The notes beneath the pieces are model-generated. The model searched no databases. It saw nothing but the letters and a program-made list of their open reading frames with translations, and was not told the origin of the DNA. Below, one piece after another: positions 1 through 8,744 of a stretch of 64,000 nucleotides of DNA. Source of the stretch: Ilyomonas sp965199845 (GTDB lineage Bacteria; Bacteroidota; Bacteroidia; Chitinophagales; Chitinophagaceae); contig CBDATZ010000042.1 in assembly GCA_965199845.1 (NCBI GenBank), positions 496,001-560,000 of the forward strand, given 5' to 3'. The stretch's first letter is position 1; every line of letters starts with the position of its first letter. The translations under genes and the position numbers were made by a program.

Positions 1-2383
1 TTCTTTCCGGCTGTAAACCAACTGCCTCTTTAAAAGAAGATACCGTTGGTAAATTACCACCACTTACCGGGAAGCTTGGTGTGGTAATATATCGCTGTGG
101 CGGATTTCCAACTTCACCATACGAACCTCTTACTTTTATATAGGATATTGCATTTGAATGAAGTTTGAACAAATCACTTAAAACGCCTGATAAACCAACA
201 GACGGATAAAAAACAGATTTTGCTGTAGAACCGGATAAAGCCGATAACCAATCATTACGACCTGTCGCATCTAAAAAAATCATGTTGCGGTAACCAAGCT
301 GGGCGCTTGCAAAAATTGCCTGCGACTGGTCATGAAAACCATCCTGTGTTGAACCGGCAAGTGTTTTATCAACATTATCAAAATTGAATAAATCAGGCAC
401 TTTGCCAAGATTACCACCAAAGCCGGTTAACGAATACTTCGTATCTAAAATACTTGTTCCTGCATTTACTGTCAGGTCAAAATCACCAAAGCTTTTATTA
501 ACGGTAGCAATAACATCAGCATAAATTTGTTTGGTTGAAGTTGTATTGTTTGTATACGCACCTGTGCTGGAAGCAAACAATTCATACGTTGAAGCGTAGA
601 ACTTTTTCTCGCTGATAATATTTGTATTATCGGTGCGTGCCCTGCCTGTAATATTCAGCCAACTGTTAACGCTGTATTTTAAAGCAGCACTGAAAATATA
701 TCTGTCAAGATTGTTGGTATAAATGTTTTTGTTGGTAATCCAGTAAGGATTTTGCATGGCAAAACCTAAATCGCCAAATGGCCAGAATTGCGTTTTAAAA
801 TTACGAACCGGATCATATCGTTCGTACAACTGGTACTTCTCAATATCATCACCTCTTGGAAAAAGATACACAGGTATAAGAGGATTTATGTATTGACCTT
901 GCGCCAGCATATTCTGATCATTTTGCTTTACGTAAGCGGCGTTAATATCTAAAGTCAGTTTATCATTTAACGAAGTTGTATTTCGTATTGAAAAATTATA
1001 CCTGTTTAATTTGTTATTCGGTATAATGCCAGCCGCCTGCACATTTGCCGCAGAAAAATAAGTTTGATTTTTATCTGTGCCTGTTGAAACGCTTATTGTA
1101 TTTGTAGCGTTATAACCGGTTTGAAAAAAATCTTTCGGATCATAAGACGAAGGCTTGTCTAATTTAGGTCCCCAGCTATAATAATTTCCCGGCGCTGAAC
1201 CATAAGTATTTTGAAATTGCGGCATTACAAACGGATCGTAAAAACTTGTGCTGTTTGAAAGATTTACACTGAGTTTACCGCTTTTGCCTTTTTTTGTGGT
1301 GATTAATACAACGCCGCTTTGCGCAATGTTTCCGTATAGAGCCGTGGCTGCTGGTCCGGTTAAAACCGAAATGGTTTCAATATCATCCGGGTTGATATTA
1401 GAGATTGCATCGCCCTGAACATTTGTGCCATCAAACAAACCTCCCGGCTGATTGCTGGTAAAGCTGGGCAAAGGCATACCATCTACTACATACAATGCAT
1501 TGTTATTTCCAAAAAGAGATTTTGCGCCGCGCATTACAACTCTTACGGGTCCGCCAATTCCTGAGGCGCTGCTGTTAATAGTAACACCTGCAACTTTACC
1601 GGCAAGGCTGTTTACAAAATTTGCATCTTTTACTTTGTTTACTTCTTCGGTTTTAATTTCCTGTACATTATAAGTTAATGCTTTGGCAGATCTTTTAATG
1701 CCTAATGCTGTAACTACAACCTGTTCTAAATTTTTATTTGAAAGCGCTAAAGCAATAACAGTATTATTTGCAGCAGCCGCTTTAATTTCTTTGTCATCAT
1801 AACCAACAAACGAAATAACCAAAACATCATTCTCATTTGCCTGGATGGTAAAAGTTCCATCATCACCTGTTGTAGTTCCGCGAGGTGTTCCTTTAATTTT
1901 TATGCTTACACCGGGCATCGGTTCGCCATTTTCATTTACTACTTTGGCTGTAATTGTTACAGCCGCCGACGCAACATTTAATGTGTTGTTTAAAAGGGTT
2001 TGGGTTAATGTTTTTTTCGCGTTTATAATTACGGTATTGCTGTAAATTGTATAACTTAAAGGCTGATCTTTAAAGCAAACCTGCAACACCTGATCCAGCG
2101 GTTGATTTTGAACATTTACAGTAACTTTTTTTGCAGTGCTCATTACAGCTTCATTATAAAAAAAGCTGTAACCGCTTTGCTTTTGTATTTCGCGAATTAC
2201 ATTTGATAAGCTTTCGTTCTTAACAGAAAATGTAATGTTTTGTGCATTCGTTTTTGCACTTGCTTGTAAGCATACAAATAATAGTATGGCAGCTATTAGT
2301 TTCATCTTTAATAAAAAAATTAAATAAACTTTATTTCGGTTGTACTGGCTGTTCATCAGCCTTTTAAAACTTTTTATTTTCAT
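1..2383 (-). CDS. SusC/RagA-family TonB-dependent receptor, 3' end outside window
   Basis: Outer-membrane TonB-dependent transporter for oligosaccharides or other large nutrients. The frame stays open from the window edge to an ATG at 2383; an in-frame ATG at 2305 is possible, but 2383 gives the long signal region usual in SusC proteins. Order from the N-terminus: signal peptide, STN domain (about residues 50-110), carboxypeptidase-like beta-sandwich (about 125-210), plug with a TonB-box-like VVVTALG, then barrel strands. About 790 residues are visible of the 1000 or more usual. FecR lies upstream on the same strand, as in Bacteroidota regulated SusCD loci. The SusD partner would lie to the left, outside the window. 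Substrate unknown. Confidence 0.93.
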   Translation of the reverse strand, partial: MKIKSFKRLMNSQYNRNKVYLIFLLKMKLIAAILLFVCLQASAKTNAQNITFSVKNESLSNVIREIQKQSGYSFFYNEAVMSTAKKVTVNVQNQPLDQVLQVCFKDQPLSYTIYSNTVIINAKKTLTQTLLNNTLNVASAAVTITAKVVNENGEPMPGVSIKIKGTPRGTTTGDDGTFTIQANENDVLVISFVGYDDKEIKAAAANNTVIALALSNKNLEQVVVTALGIKRSAKALTYNVQEIKTEEVNKVKDANFVNSLAGKVAGVTINSSASGIGGPVRVVMRGAKSLFGNNNALYVVDGMPLPSFTSNQPGGLFDGTNVQGDAISNINPDDIETISVLTGPAATALYGNIAQSGVVLITTKKGKSGKLSVNLSNSTSFYDPFVMPQFQNTYGSAPGNYYSWGPKLDKPSSYDPKDFFQTGYNATNTISVSTGTDKNQTYFSAANVQAAGIIPNNKLNRYNFSIRNTTSLNDKLTLDINAAYVKQNDQNMLAQGQYINPLIPVYLFPRGDDIEKYQLYERYDPVRNFKTQFWPFGDLGFAMQNPYWITNKNIYTNNLDRYIFSAALKYSVNSWLNITGRARTDNTNIISEKKFYASTYELFASSTGAYTNNTTSTKQIYADVIATVNKSFGDFDLTVNAGTSILDTKYSLTGFGGNLGKVPDLFNFDNVDKTLAGSTQDGFHDQSQAIFASAQLGYRNMIFLDATGRNDWLSALSGSTAKSVFYPSVGLSGVLSDLFKLHSNAISYIKVRGSYGEVGNPPQRYITTPSFPVSGGNLPTVSSFKEAVGLQPER

Positions 2384-2527
2384 AAATGGTTTAGTTTGAA
2401 ATTTCAGGCATACAACAAACAATAGCTACGATGCTATTATCTGTAAATCATTAAATCAAATTCTTTTTGCGTTTTAAAGCGTGTTTAGTTTTTTGTTGAA
2501 AATTTTCATAAGCAATACATTTTTTAA

Positions 2528-3691
2528 TCAGGGTAAAACAATCAATTTTCTTCCTTCAAGGCTGCAGTTAATGTTTGATAATTTTAAAATTTTAACTACT
2601 TCGTTAAGCGTTTTTTGTCGCGAAACATTTGCTGAAAACCGTTCGTCTGTGGTTACATTTTTATAAACTATATCAACATCATACCATTTTCCCAATGCTC
2701 TCATTATAGTTGGCACATCTGAATTATTAAAAACAAAACGTCCGTTTTTCCATGCCATTACAGATTCAACATTAATACTTTTTGCAACCTGTATAATTCC
2801 ATTTCCGTTGACTTGAGATTGCTGTCCCGGCGATAAAGTAATTTGATTATTTACTTTAACTGAACCTTGTAAAAGCGTGGTTTTTATGTCAGATTCATCA
2901 TCGTAAGCATTAATATTAAAGTGCGTTCCCAAAACCTGCACATTCATGTTGCGTACTTTTACGCTGAAAGGTTTTTGTGCATTATGCGCAACTTCAAAAT
3001 AAGCTTCGCCGGTAACGGATACATTGCGCTCTTTTCCATGAAACGCAGAAGGAAAAGTAATAGATGAAGAAGCGTTTAACCAAACCTGCGTTCCATCAGA
3101 TAATTCAACTTCATATTGACCGCCTTTTGGTGTTGTTACCGTATTGAATGCAGTTGCGGTTTCATCATTGTTGCCGGCTACTTTAAACAGAATTTTTCCA
3201 TCTTTATTAATAGCTTTTATATTCCCGGTTTCATTCACTTTATTATTACTATCCAACAAAATAATTTTACCGTTCGCTAATGTGAGCGTTGCTTTGTTTG
3301 AACCCGGAAGTATTATTGTTTTGTTTTGATTGGCTAACTGTGATGAATTGTTATCAATATTTTTTTCATTGATAAAAAACCATGAAGCAAAGCTGATAAG
3401 CAACACAGAAGCCGCAACAGCCGCAATTCTTATAAATTTTATATGATAAACAGGAACTGTTTTAGAAAGAATTTTTTGTGTGTGATGTTGCAATGGAAAT
3501 TTTTCCATCTCAAGCAGTTCATCGCCAATTATGTTATCGTCAGTTAGTTTTTTAAAAGGTTCAGGGTTATGTGAATTGCTTGCATTCCAGTTTTCTAATT
3601 CAATCGCTTCTTCACCGGATAATAAATTATCCTTACTTTTTTTTAGTAAAAATGCGATTCGGGAAATTTCGTTAAAATTAGGTTCAGGCAT
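2528..3691 (-). CDS. FecR-family anti-sigma factor
   Basis: Membrane anti-sigma factor that relays a signal from the neighbouring TonB receptor to an ECF sigma factor. 387 residues: cytoplasmic N-terminal helical part (about 1-80), one membrane helix (about 84-106), periplasmic FecR domain (about 180-290, with the typical TPKGGQYEVELSDGTQVWLN stretch) and a C-terminal DUF4974 domain (about 310-385). Usual length for the family. It stands 144 bp upstream of the susC start on the same strand. The ECF sigma gene that normally precedes fecR is absent from the 750 bp upstream, which is odd. Confidence 0.93.
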   Translation of the reverse strand: MPEPNFNEISRIAFLLKKSKDNLLSGEEAIELENWNASNSHNPEPFKKLTDDNIIGDELLEMEKFPLQHHTQKILSKTVPVYHIKFIRIAAVAASVLLISFASWFFINEKNIDNNSSQLANQNKTIILPGSNKATLTLANGKIILLDSNNKVNETGNIKAINKDGKILFKVAGNNDETATAFNTVTTPKGGQYEVELSDGTQVWLNASSSITFPSAFHGKERNVSVTGEAYFEVAHNAQKPFSVKVRNMNVQVLGTHFNINAYDDESDIKTTLLQGSVKVNNQITLSPGQQSQVNGNGIIQVAKSINVESVMAWKNGRFVFNNSDVPTIMRALGKWYDVDIVYKNVTTDERFSANVSRQKTLNEVVKILKLSNINCSLEGRKLIVLP

Positions 3692-4445
3692 GTTCGTTAG
3701 TCACTGGTATATATAACACCACGATATATATTTTGTACCATCTAAACACAAAATATTTTTTTAGCGTGTAGTAACTGCTATAAAATAAGCGATTAAAAAC
3801 GCGTATTCTTTAAAACAGCGATGCTGCCGCTAACATCAAAATCTTTTCTATTGATTGAAAAACTGCTTGTAAAATCAACCCGCCGCTTTGAAGCTTAACT
3901 GAAAAAAGAAAGGAAATATTTTTAGTTGTTGCTTTGATAGTTAAGCTGCCGGAAACTGTAAAGCCATCGCTTGTTTTCTTTATTTCTATTGATTTGAAGC
4001 TGATGATTGGATATTACTTGATACAGCTTTCAGACACGATAATTACGACTAAAAATTATAATGACGAAACTTTTGGTTCATGGCTTATAGAAGTTAGTGG
4101 CAAGAGACTTGTTTATATAGAAAAGATTTATTGGTTAGGGTGCAGACACAAAAAGATGAAAAGTAGTTTAACCAAGCAGTTTTGAAAAATAGAACTTGAC
4201 ATACTCACTGCTCCTAACAATCATCAAGCAGACACAACCAGGACTTTGCCAACATGAGACTTTCTGTAATTGCAATTGGTACAGAAATACAGGGTTATAT
4301 TTTATCGCCTCTATATCGACAATACTACATACAGATTAATACTCCGCAGCTTATCGCACTGCTCAAAGCCTTGTATCTTATATCTAAATCTGCCATGATG
4401 ATATAAAAATTAAACTGTGCTTGTTGTAATCAGGCTTTGTATGCA
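3692..4445. other. non-coding stretch upstream of fecR
   Basis: No convincing gene on either strand. It probably holds the fecR promoter: an AT-rich stretch with short inverted repeats around 3712-3740. An open frame at 3934-4185 on the plus strand has no recognisable family and composition like its surroundings, so I do not call it. No remnant of an ECF sigma factor was found. Confidence 0.5.
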
Positions 4446-4448
4446 AAT

Positions 4449-4488
4449 AAAAAAGCACCCACAATCATTTCATTGTAAGTGCTTTTTT
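4449..4488 (-). terminator. hairpin terminator downstream of the tRNA-Asn fragment
   Basis: AAAAAAGCAC and ACAAT pair with ATTGT and AGTGCTTTTTT around a short loop, giving a T run on both strands. It sits just 3' of the tRNA-Asn half on the minus strand, so it is probably the original tRNA terminator left on the chromosome side of the insertion. Confidence 0.75.
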
Positions 4489-4494
4489 ATCAAG

Positions 4495-4538
4495 CTCCCG
4501 AAACTGGACTTGAACCAGCGACCCTCTGATTAACAGTC
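4495..4538 (-). other. displaced 3' half of tRNA-Asn (GTT), probable element attachment site
   Basis: Read on the minus strand: anticodon loop CTGTTAA with anticodon GTT, the 3' half of the anticodon stem, variable loop, a T arm with loop TTCAAGT between GCTGG and CCAGT, then acceptor TTCGGGA with discriminator G, the Asn-type base. The 5' half is missing: bases before the anticodon loop no longer pair and no D arm follows. A tRNA 3' half next to a tyrosine recombinase is the usual scar of an element integrated into a tRNA gene. CCA is not encoded. Confidence 0.8.
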
Positions 4539-4652
4539 CTACGTCTTTATTTTCCTTTGTTTTCTTTTCATTTCTTTTCGTTTGATTATGAATTATTTAG
4601 CAATATCGTTTTGCTTTTCCTTGCCTCTTTTTTCCTATTTTAGAGAAAGATT

Positions 4653-4675
4653 TGGTGCAAATTCTGGTGCAAATT
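4653..4675. repeat. paired 11-bp direct repeat before the integrase gene
   Basis: TGGTGCAAATT occurs twice with a 12-bp period, 22 bp before the integrase start. Direct repeats here could be arm-type integrase binding sites or an operator for int. No functional proof from sequence. Confidence 0.45.
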
Positions 4676-4696
4676 TGAAAACGATAATTTTAAAAA

Positions 4697-5920
4697 ATGA
4701 TGATGATGAGCGAGGCGACAGTGAATTTATTGTTTGATGTCAGGAATAAAAAGGCAAGCGGGAAATATCCGGTAAAGCTGACGGTTTATTTCCTGAACAG
4801 TAAAAAAAGGTACAAAACAGGCATTGATTTAACGCAGGAAGGATGGAATAAAATCAACAGTTCAAACCTAAAAGATCAAATGCTCAAATCAGCAAAGCTT
4901 CGGTTGGATGCACTGGTTTCAAAAGCTTCAGATATAATTGACAAGCTTGAAGAATTTTCCTTCGAAGAGTTTGAAAATGAATTCTTCGATTCGCGTCAAC
5001 ATTTAGAGAGTAATTCATTTATAAAACTATTTCGTGATTACATCGCAGCTTTAAAAAAAGAAGAAAGATTGGGAACAGCTGCTACTTATAACACGACACT
5101 CAATTCGTTACTAAATATCAAAGCCAACATACGGGTGAATGAAATCACCAAATCATTCCTCCAGCGATATGAAGGTTTATCAAGAGATAAGGGGCATTCT
5201 GAAACTACGATTGGTATCAATCTTCGCAATATTCGCACGATTGTCAACGTAGCAATTAAAGAGGGATATATGAAAAAAGACAAGTATCCTTTTGCAGGTT
5301 ATTCCATTCCAAGCGGAAGAAACATTAAAAAGTCACTTACCTGGGAAAACATCCAGGCACTGTTACATTTTCATCCGGAAGATGAAAAGCAGGAAAAAGC
5401 ACTTGACCTTTGGAAGTTTAGCTATTTGTGTAATGGAATGAATATAGCAGACATTGCTCAACTTCAGGATTGCCATATTTCGGGAGACTTTTTACAATTT
5501 CAGAGAACGAAGTCAAAACGCACTGCTAAGCAACGGCTACCAATCCGGGTAGCATTACACCCAATGGCAAAAGAAATTATCAAAAAATGGAAGCAGTCCG
5601 ACAACCCATACATTTTCAATATTTTTCAGCCGGGTTTATCCGCTGTTACGCAGAAAAACAGAATTGACAGAGCAATAAAAAAAGTAAATAACAACATTCA
5701 ACCGGTTTTTAAAAAGCTTGAAATCTCAATTGGATCAACTAACCGGATTACAACCTATGCAGCAAGACATTCATTTGCCACTACTTTAAAACGAAAGGGA
5801 GTACCAACTGACGAAATCAGTGAATATTTAGGTCATTCAAGCCTGACAACAACGAGAGCTTATCTTGATAGTTTTGAAGATACTTTATTAATAGAAAGAA
5901 GCAAACTCTTAGTCGAGTAA
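4697..5920 (+). CDS. int: tyrosine recombinase (integrase)
   Basis: Catalyses integration and excision of the element at the neighbouring tRNA-Asn fragment. 407 residues: N-terminal arm-binding domain (about 5-90), SAM-like core-binding domain (about 100-200) and catalytic domain (about 215-400). Visible catalytic parts: Lys in the beta-hairpin after RTKSKR, ARHSFAT for the box II His/Arg region, and LGHSSLTTTRAYLDS with the nucleophilic Tyr. The box I Arg position reads NGMNIAD, so Arg is replaced by Asn. Loss of this Arg is known in the Bacteroidetes CTnDOT integrase group. Four ATG codons in a row make the exact start uncertain by up to three residues. Confidence 0.95.
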   Translation: MMMMSEATVNLLFDVRNKKASGKYPVKLTVYFLNSKKRYKTGIDLTQEGWNKINSSNLKDQMLKSAKLRLDALVSKASDIIDKLEEFSFEEFENEFFDSRQHLESNSFIKLFRDYIAALKKEERLGTAATYNTTLNSLLNIKANIRVNEITKSFLQRYEGLSRDKGHSETTIGINLRNIRTIVNVAIKEGYMKKDKYPFAGYSIPSGRNIKKSLTWENIQALLHFHPEDEKQEKALDLWKFSYLCNGMNIADIAQLQDCHISGDFLQFQRTKSKRTAKQRLPIRVALHPMAKEIIKKWKQSDNPYIFNIFQPGLSAVTQKNRIDRAIKKVNNNIQPVFKKLEISIGSTNRITTYAARHSFATTLKRKGVPTDEISEYLGHSSLTTTRAYLDSFEDTLLIERSKLLVE

Positions 5921-5953
5921 AAATGGAAACTGACTTTAAAAGATAGCAAGTGC

Positions 5954-6433
5954 ATGGGCAATGAGATAGGCAAAAGAGGGGAAAGTATTTTTTCAACTAT
6001 TATAAGCCGGTACATACATCCGGACGGCTTTTTATTAGACCCAACGTTTTTAGGAGATAAATTTCCAACCGTTGACTTCTATATACATCTGCTTGCGTTT
6101 GCAAATATTAAGGGATTCTTTTTTGCCAGTGTAAAAACGACAACAACGGGCTATAATGCAGATCAGTCGAAACTGAAAGTTGTAGTGGATAAAACGGAAA
6201 TTACAGAATTATCTAAGTACAGAGTTCCTGTATATTTATTTGGTATAGATGAGAAAGCAGAAACCGGATATTTTATTTGCGCAAACAGCCTGACTATTAC
6301 AGAAAACCTAAATGGAATTCCTACATTGTTTCAGGTAAATGCAGGCAACCTCAGGCTTCTCTGGCAGGAAGTATCAGATTATTGGAACAATCAAAAAGAA
6401 ATGACGAAATTTGTATCACACTTCAATATGTGA
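5954..6433 (+). CDS. small PD-(D/E)XK-like protein, DUF4365-like
   Basis: 159 residues, function unknown. The layout resembles DUF4365 and other restriction-endonuclease-like folds: RGES near the N-terminus (Glu), TVDFYI (Asp) around residue 40, then FFFASVKTTT around 57-66 with the K of an xVK strand. No membrane segment or signal peptide. It starts 33 bp after the integrase stop and is followed 4 bp later by a second protein of similar size and layout, so the two are probably co-expressed and may form a complex. Family placement rests on motif order only; an inactive nuclease-like scaffold is also possible because the acidic residue of the last strand is Ser. Confidence 0.6.
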   Translation: MGNEIGKRGESIFSTIISRYIHPDGFLLDPTFLGDKFPTVDFYIHLLAFANIKGFFFASVKTTTTGYNADQSKLKVVVDKTEITELSKYRVPVYLFGIDEKAETGYFICANSLTITENLNGIPTLFQVNAGNLRLLWQEVSDYWNNQKEMTKFVSHFNM

Positions 6434-6437
6434 GAGT

Positions 6438-6875
6438 ATGCAAAAAGACAGAGACTTTAATGAATGGAGGGCTGAGAAGCTGGGTTATGTTTACTTTTCA
6501 CGGTTGAATGATTTAATTATTAAGGAAAAGGATTCCAATGATACCTTTTTTGATTACCTGATAGATATCAGCGATGACCAAAGGCAAACCGGGCGACTGT
6601 TCGGTGTTGAAGTAAAGGCATTGAATGGAACTCCCGTGAATATTAAGTCCGTTGCCGAACAGTATAAAAATATCACATTCCCATTCATACTTGTAACTTT
6701 TGATAACCAAACGGATCAGGGTTATTTTAAGTGGATAAAAGAACCTGTGAAAGAGGGGCGTTTACTTTTAGGCGATGCATCTGAAAAAATGATTCCGTTA
6801 GACGACGACTCACTTGGAAAAATAGTAAGTGAAGTAAAAGATTGGTACGCTTGTCAAGCTGTTGTCTCTGAGTAA
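6438..6875 (+). CDS. second small PD-(D/E)XK-like protein
   Basis: 145 residues from the ATG at 6438; an upstream ATG at 6411 would overlap the previous gene by 23 bp, and 6438 lies 4 bp after its stop. Motif order fits a PD-(D/E)XK fold: Glu in EWRAEKLG, Asp in FDYLIDIS, then LFGVEVKA giving the E-x-K pair. The catalytic set looks complete here, unlike in its partner. It probably works with the 5954-6433 product. No published family is recognised with certainty; nuclease activity is inferred, not shown. Confidence 0.6.
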   Translation: MQKDRDFNEWRAEKLGYVYFSRLNDLIIKEKDSNDTFFDYLIDISDDQRQTGRLFGVEVKALNGTPVNIKSVAEQYKNITFPFILVTFDNQTDQGYFKWIKEPVKEGRLLLGDASEKMIPLDDDSLGKIVSEVKDWYACQAVVSE

Positions 6876-6897
6876 GCTTGCGTTATAGCTTATCCTT

Positions 6898-7445
6898 TAT
6901 CGGAAATTTCTTGCTCCCGGAAAATTGTCTTCATTTCAACTTGGCGTATCTGAGTTATACTATTAACTGACGGAAAGGGAAAAGTTCCATCTTCGTCCCT
7001 TGGCGAAAGCGTCTACACAGGAGGATTCTCTTTACAATTTGCAGCCAGGTTGCGAAGCATTTTCGACCAATCTTCACAATGATTTGCCACTACATGAATT
7101 ACCTGTCCTTCAATCTGCAATTTACCCTGCACCATTAATAGTTTTGATTGTAGAAATTCCTTCCGGTATTGACCCTCCAAACAAGTTGCGGAATACAACC
7201 AGGTTTGCGATACATGTTTCATCTACAACGGTGATAAAGCAGATACCGCCAGCTTTGCCAAGTCGCTGCCTGATGAGAACCAAGCCGGCAACTTTTACAA
7301 TGTCTTCATTCTTTCCTTTTGACAAATCTTAGTAGCTCTTACACGAAGCAATGAAAGTTTATTGCTGATAAAACCAACCGGATGTCCTTTCAGGGAAAGA
7401 AAGTTGTACCATGATCTTCAACGACATGCTCAGAGAAAAGCGCGC
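6898..7445 (-). pseudogene. dnaE2: 3' remnant of dnaE2 (error-prone DNA polymerase III alpha)
   Basis: The last part of a DnaE2-type polymerase, the translesion enzyme that works with ImuA/ImuB. Readable pieces in order: SEHVVEDHGTT, LSLKGHPVGFI, NKLSLLRVRATK, VKVAGLVLIRQR, ITVVDETCIANLVVF, RKEFLQSKLLMVQGKLQIEG, QVIHVVANHCEDWSKMLRNL and the family's terminal FPGARNFR before TAA at 6898. They lie in different frames: shifts near 7400, 7335, 7185 and 6925, plus a stop at about 7010. Typical DnaE2 has over 1000 residues; only about 180 remain. Clearly non-functional. Confidence 0.85.
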
Positions 7446-7548
7446 TGTGGGCGATGCGGAGGACCGCTTTACCGTTGCGGATGTAACCGGTGACGGGACT
7501 GATCTTGCCTTGCAGTACGCCAAGGATGCCGTTGGGTATGCGTGCCAT
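7446..7548 (-). pseudogene. N-terminal DUF6266-like remnant joined to dnaE2 remnant
   Basis: From an ATG at 7548 the frame reads MARIPNGILGVLQGKISPVT, resembling the start of small Bacteroidota DUF6266 proteins (NGILGG.SGK..PV.G), then runs directly into the dnaE2 remnant and stops at 7390. The hybrid frame of 52 codons is probably an accident of a deletion that joined two unrelated genes. Family assignment rests on about 30 residues. Confidence 0.5.
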
Positions 7549-7781
7549 GGTGATATTGGTTGTTGATGGTTGTTTGTTAGTGGTGATACGGATGCTGATT
7601 TGTTTTTGTGAGAATACGTTTGTTGTTTTGTTTATTGTTTATTTTTGGGCTTCTGCTCCCCTTTTTGTTGCCCTTCTTTTCCTTTCTCATTACCGAAGAA
7701 CGATCGAACAAGTAACGAAGATGTATCGAAGAAGTGCTGAAGCGAACTGCTTTGTGATATGGTTGAAGCCATTAGTGTGTG

Positions 7782-8435
7782 TTAGGTAAGAGTAATGTCA
7801 ATATCACTGTAGGTACCGTAAACCAACAGGCCTGCATTGTTTGTGTGATAGAGATAGTAGAAATCGGTGTACTCATCTGTGTTGTTATCGCCTTTTACTT
7901 CGTTAAGCTGTTTTTGATTGCGTGCCCATTCGAATGTAATAGTTACTATGGTTGGTTGCTGCAGGTAATATTTTTGTTCTGCTGTATAGTATTGCAGTGC
8001 CTGACTGTGCAGTTTTTTGTACCAGTGTAATGCTTTTTCATTGCTGTACGATTGATAATTGGCTTCGCCTGCATGCTTTGCTTCAACAAGGAACTCGGTG
8101 CCCGATTGATCGCCTTCGAAGGTTATGAGTAAGCCTGCCCTGCCTCTTTTTGCACCTTCGCCATACACACCGAATTCCTGTAAGGTAACGGCGTTGGGAT
8201 AGGTACGGATAACGGCAGTGTTGAGGATGCCGACATAGGTTTGTTCGATGAGGGTGAAGACATCATTTTCGCTTTCTAAATCATCTAAGCCGAGAAGGTT
8301 GTTGGGGTATTGGCAGATGACGGATGCAAGTTTATTAAGTTCTTGTCCGAAGGCATTTAGGATGTTGGAGAAGAAGATTGAAATGAAGGTGTTGGTAGGA
8401 GATTCTTTTAGTATGAATGGTGTGGTGGTGATCAT
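7782..8435 (-). CDS. hypothetical protein with a nuclease-like core
   Basis: 217 residues, no recognised family name. The middle part reads GRAGLLITFEGD, then FLVEAKHAGE around residues 115-123, the E-x-K strand order of PD-(D/E)XK proteins with a preceding acidic and Gly-Arg turn. The N-terminal half (20-80) looks helical. No signal peptide or membrane segment. It is transcribed on its own, convergent to nothing and divergent from the TcmP gene. It may be a cargo or defence protein; the function is inferred weakly from one motif. Confidence 0.6.
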   Translation of the reverse strand: MITTTPFILKESPTNTFISIFFSNILNAFGQELNKLASVICQYPNNLLGLDDLESENDVFTLIEQTYVGILNTAVIRTYPNAVTLQEFGVYGEGAKRGRAGLLITFEGDQSGTEFLVEAKHAGEANYQSYSNEKALHWYKKLHSQALQYYTAEQKYYLQQPTIVTITFEWARNQKQLNEVKGDNNTDEYTDFYYLYHTNNAGLLVYGTYSDIDITLT

Positions 8436-8744
8436 GTATATGAAGATAATACGTAAGTAAAGAAGTTAGTAATAACAGTTGTAAAAAATTGTGTTGTATA
8501 TCAAGCCTTTTTTTATATTTGGTTTCTAAAGATTGGTTGCTTTTTCTAAACTTAATAATAAAACCATAAACTAACATATGACTACCCTTTGTTGACATAA
8601 AAATGTTGAATGCCACCACATGTTTTTTTTTGCGCGAATTGTTTTGTAGAGTTTCAAAAATTTTAAAAAGCTTGGAGATAGTTGAGGCATCGAATAGCTC
8701 AATTGTAAAAATAATATCTAAAAACTAATAAATTTAGTATTTTT
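8436..8744. other. divergent intergenic region
   Basis: About 310 AT-rich bases between the 7782-8435 gene and the TcmP gene. It should hold both promoters. No gene, repeat or clear hairpin was seen beyond poly-T tracts. Confidence 0.5.

Noticed and set aside
3934..4185. Open frame of 83 codons on the plus strand upstream of fecR
   Set aside because: No family, no sign of a promoter or coding bias, and it lies in AT-rich spacer. Left as non-coding.
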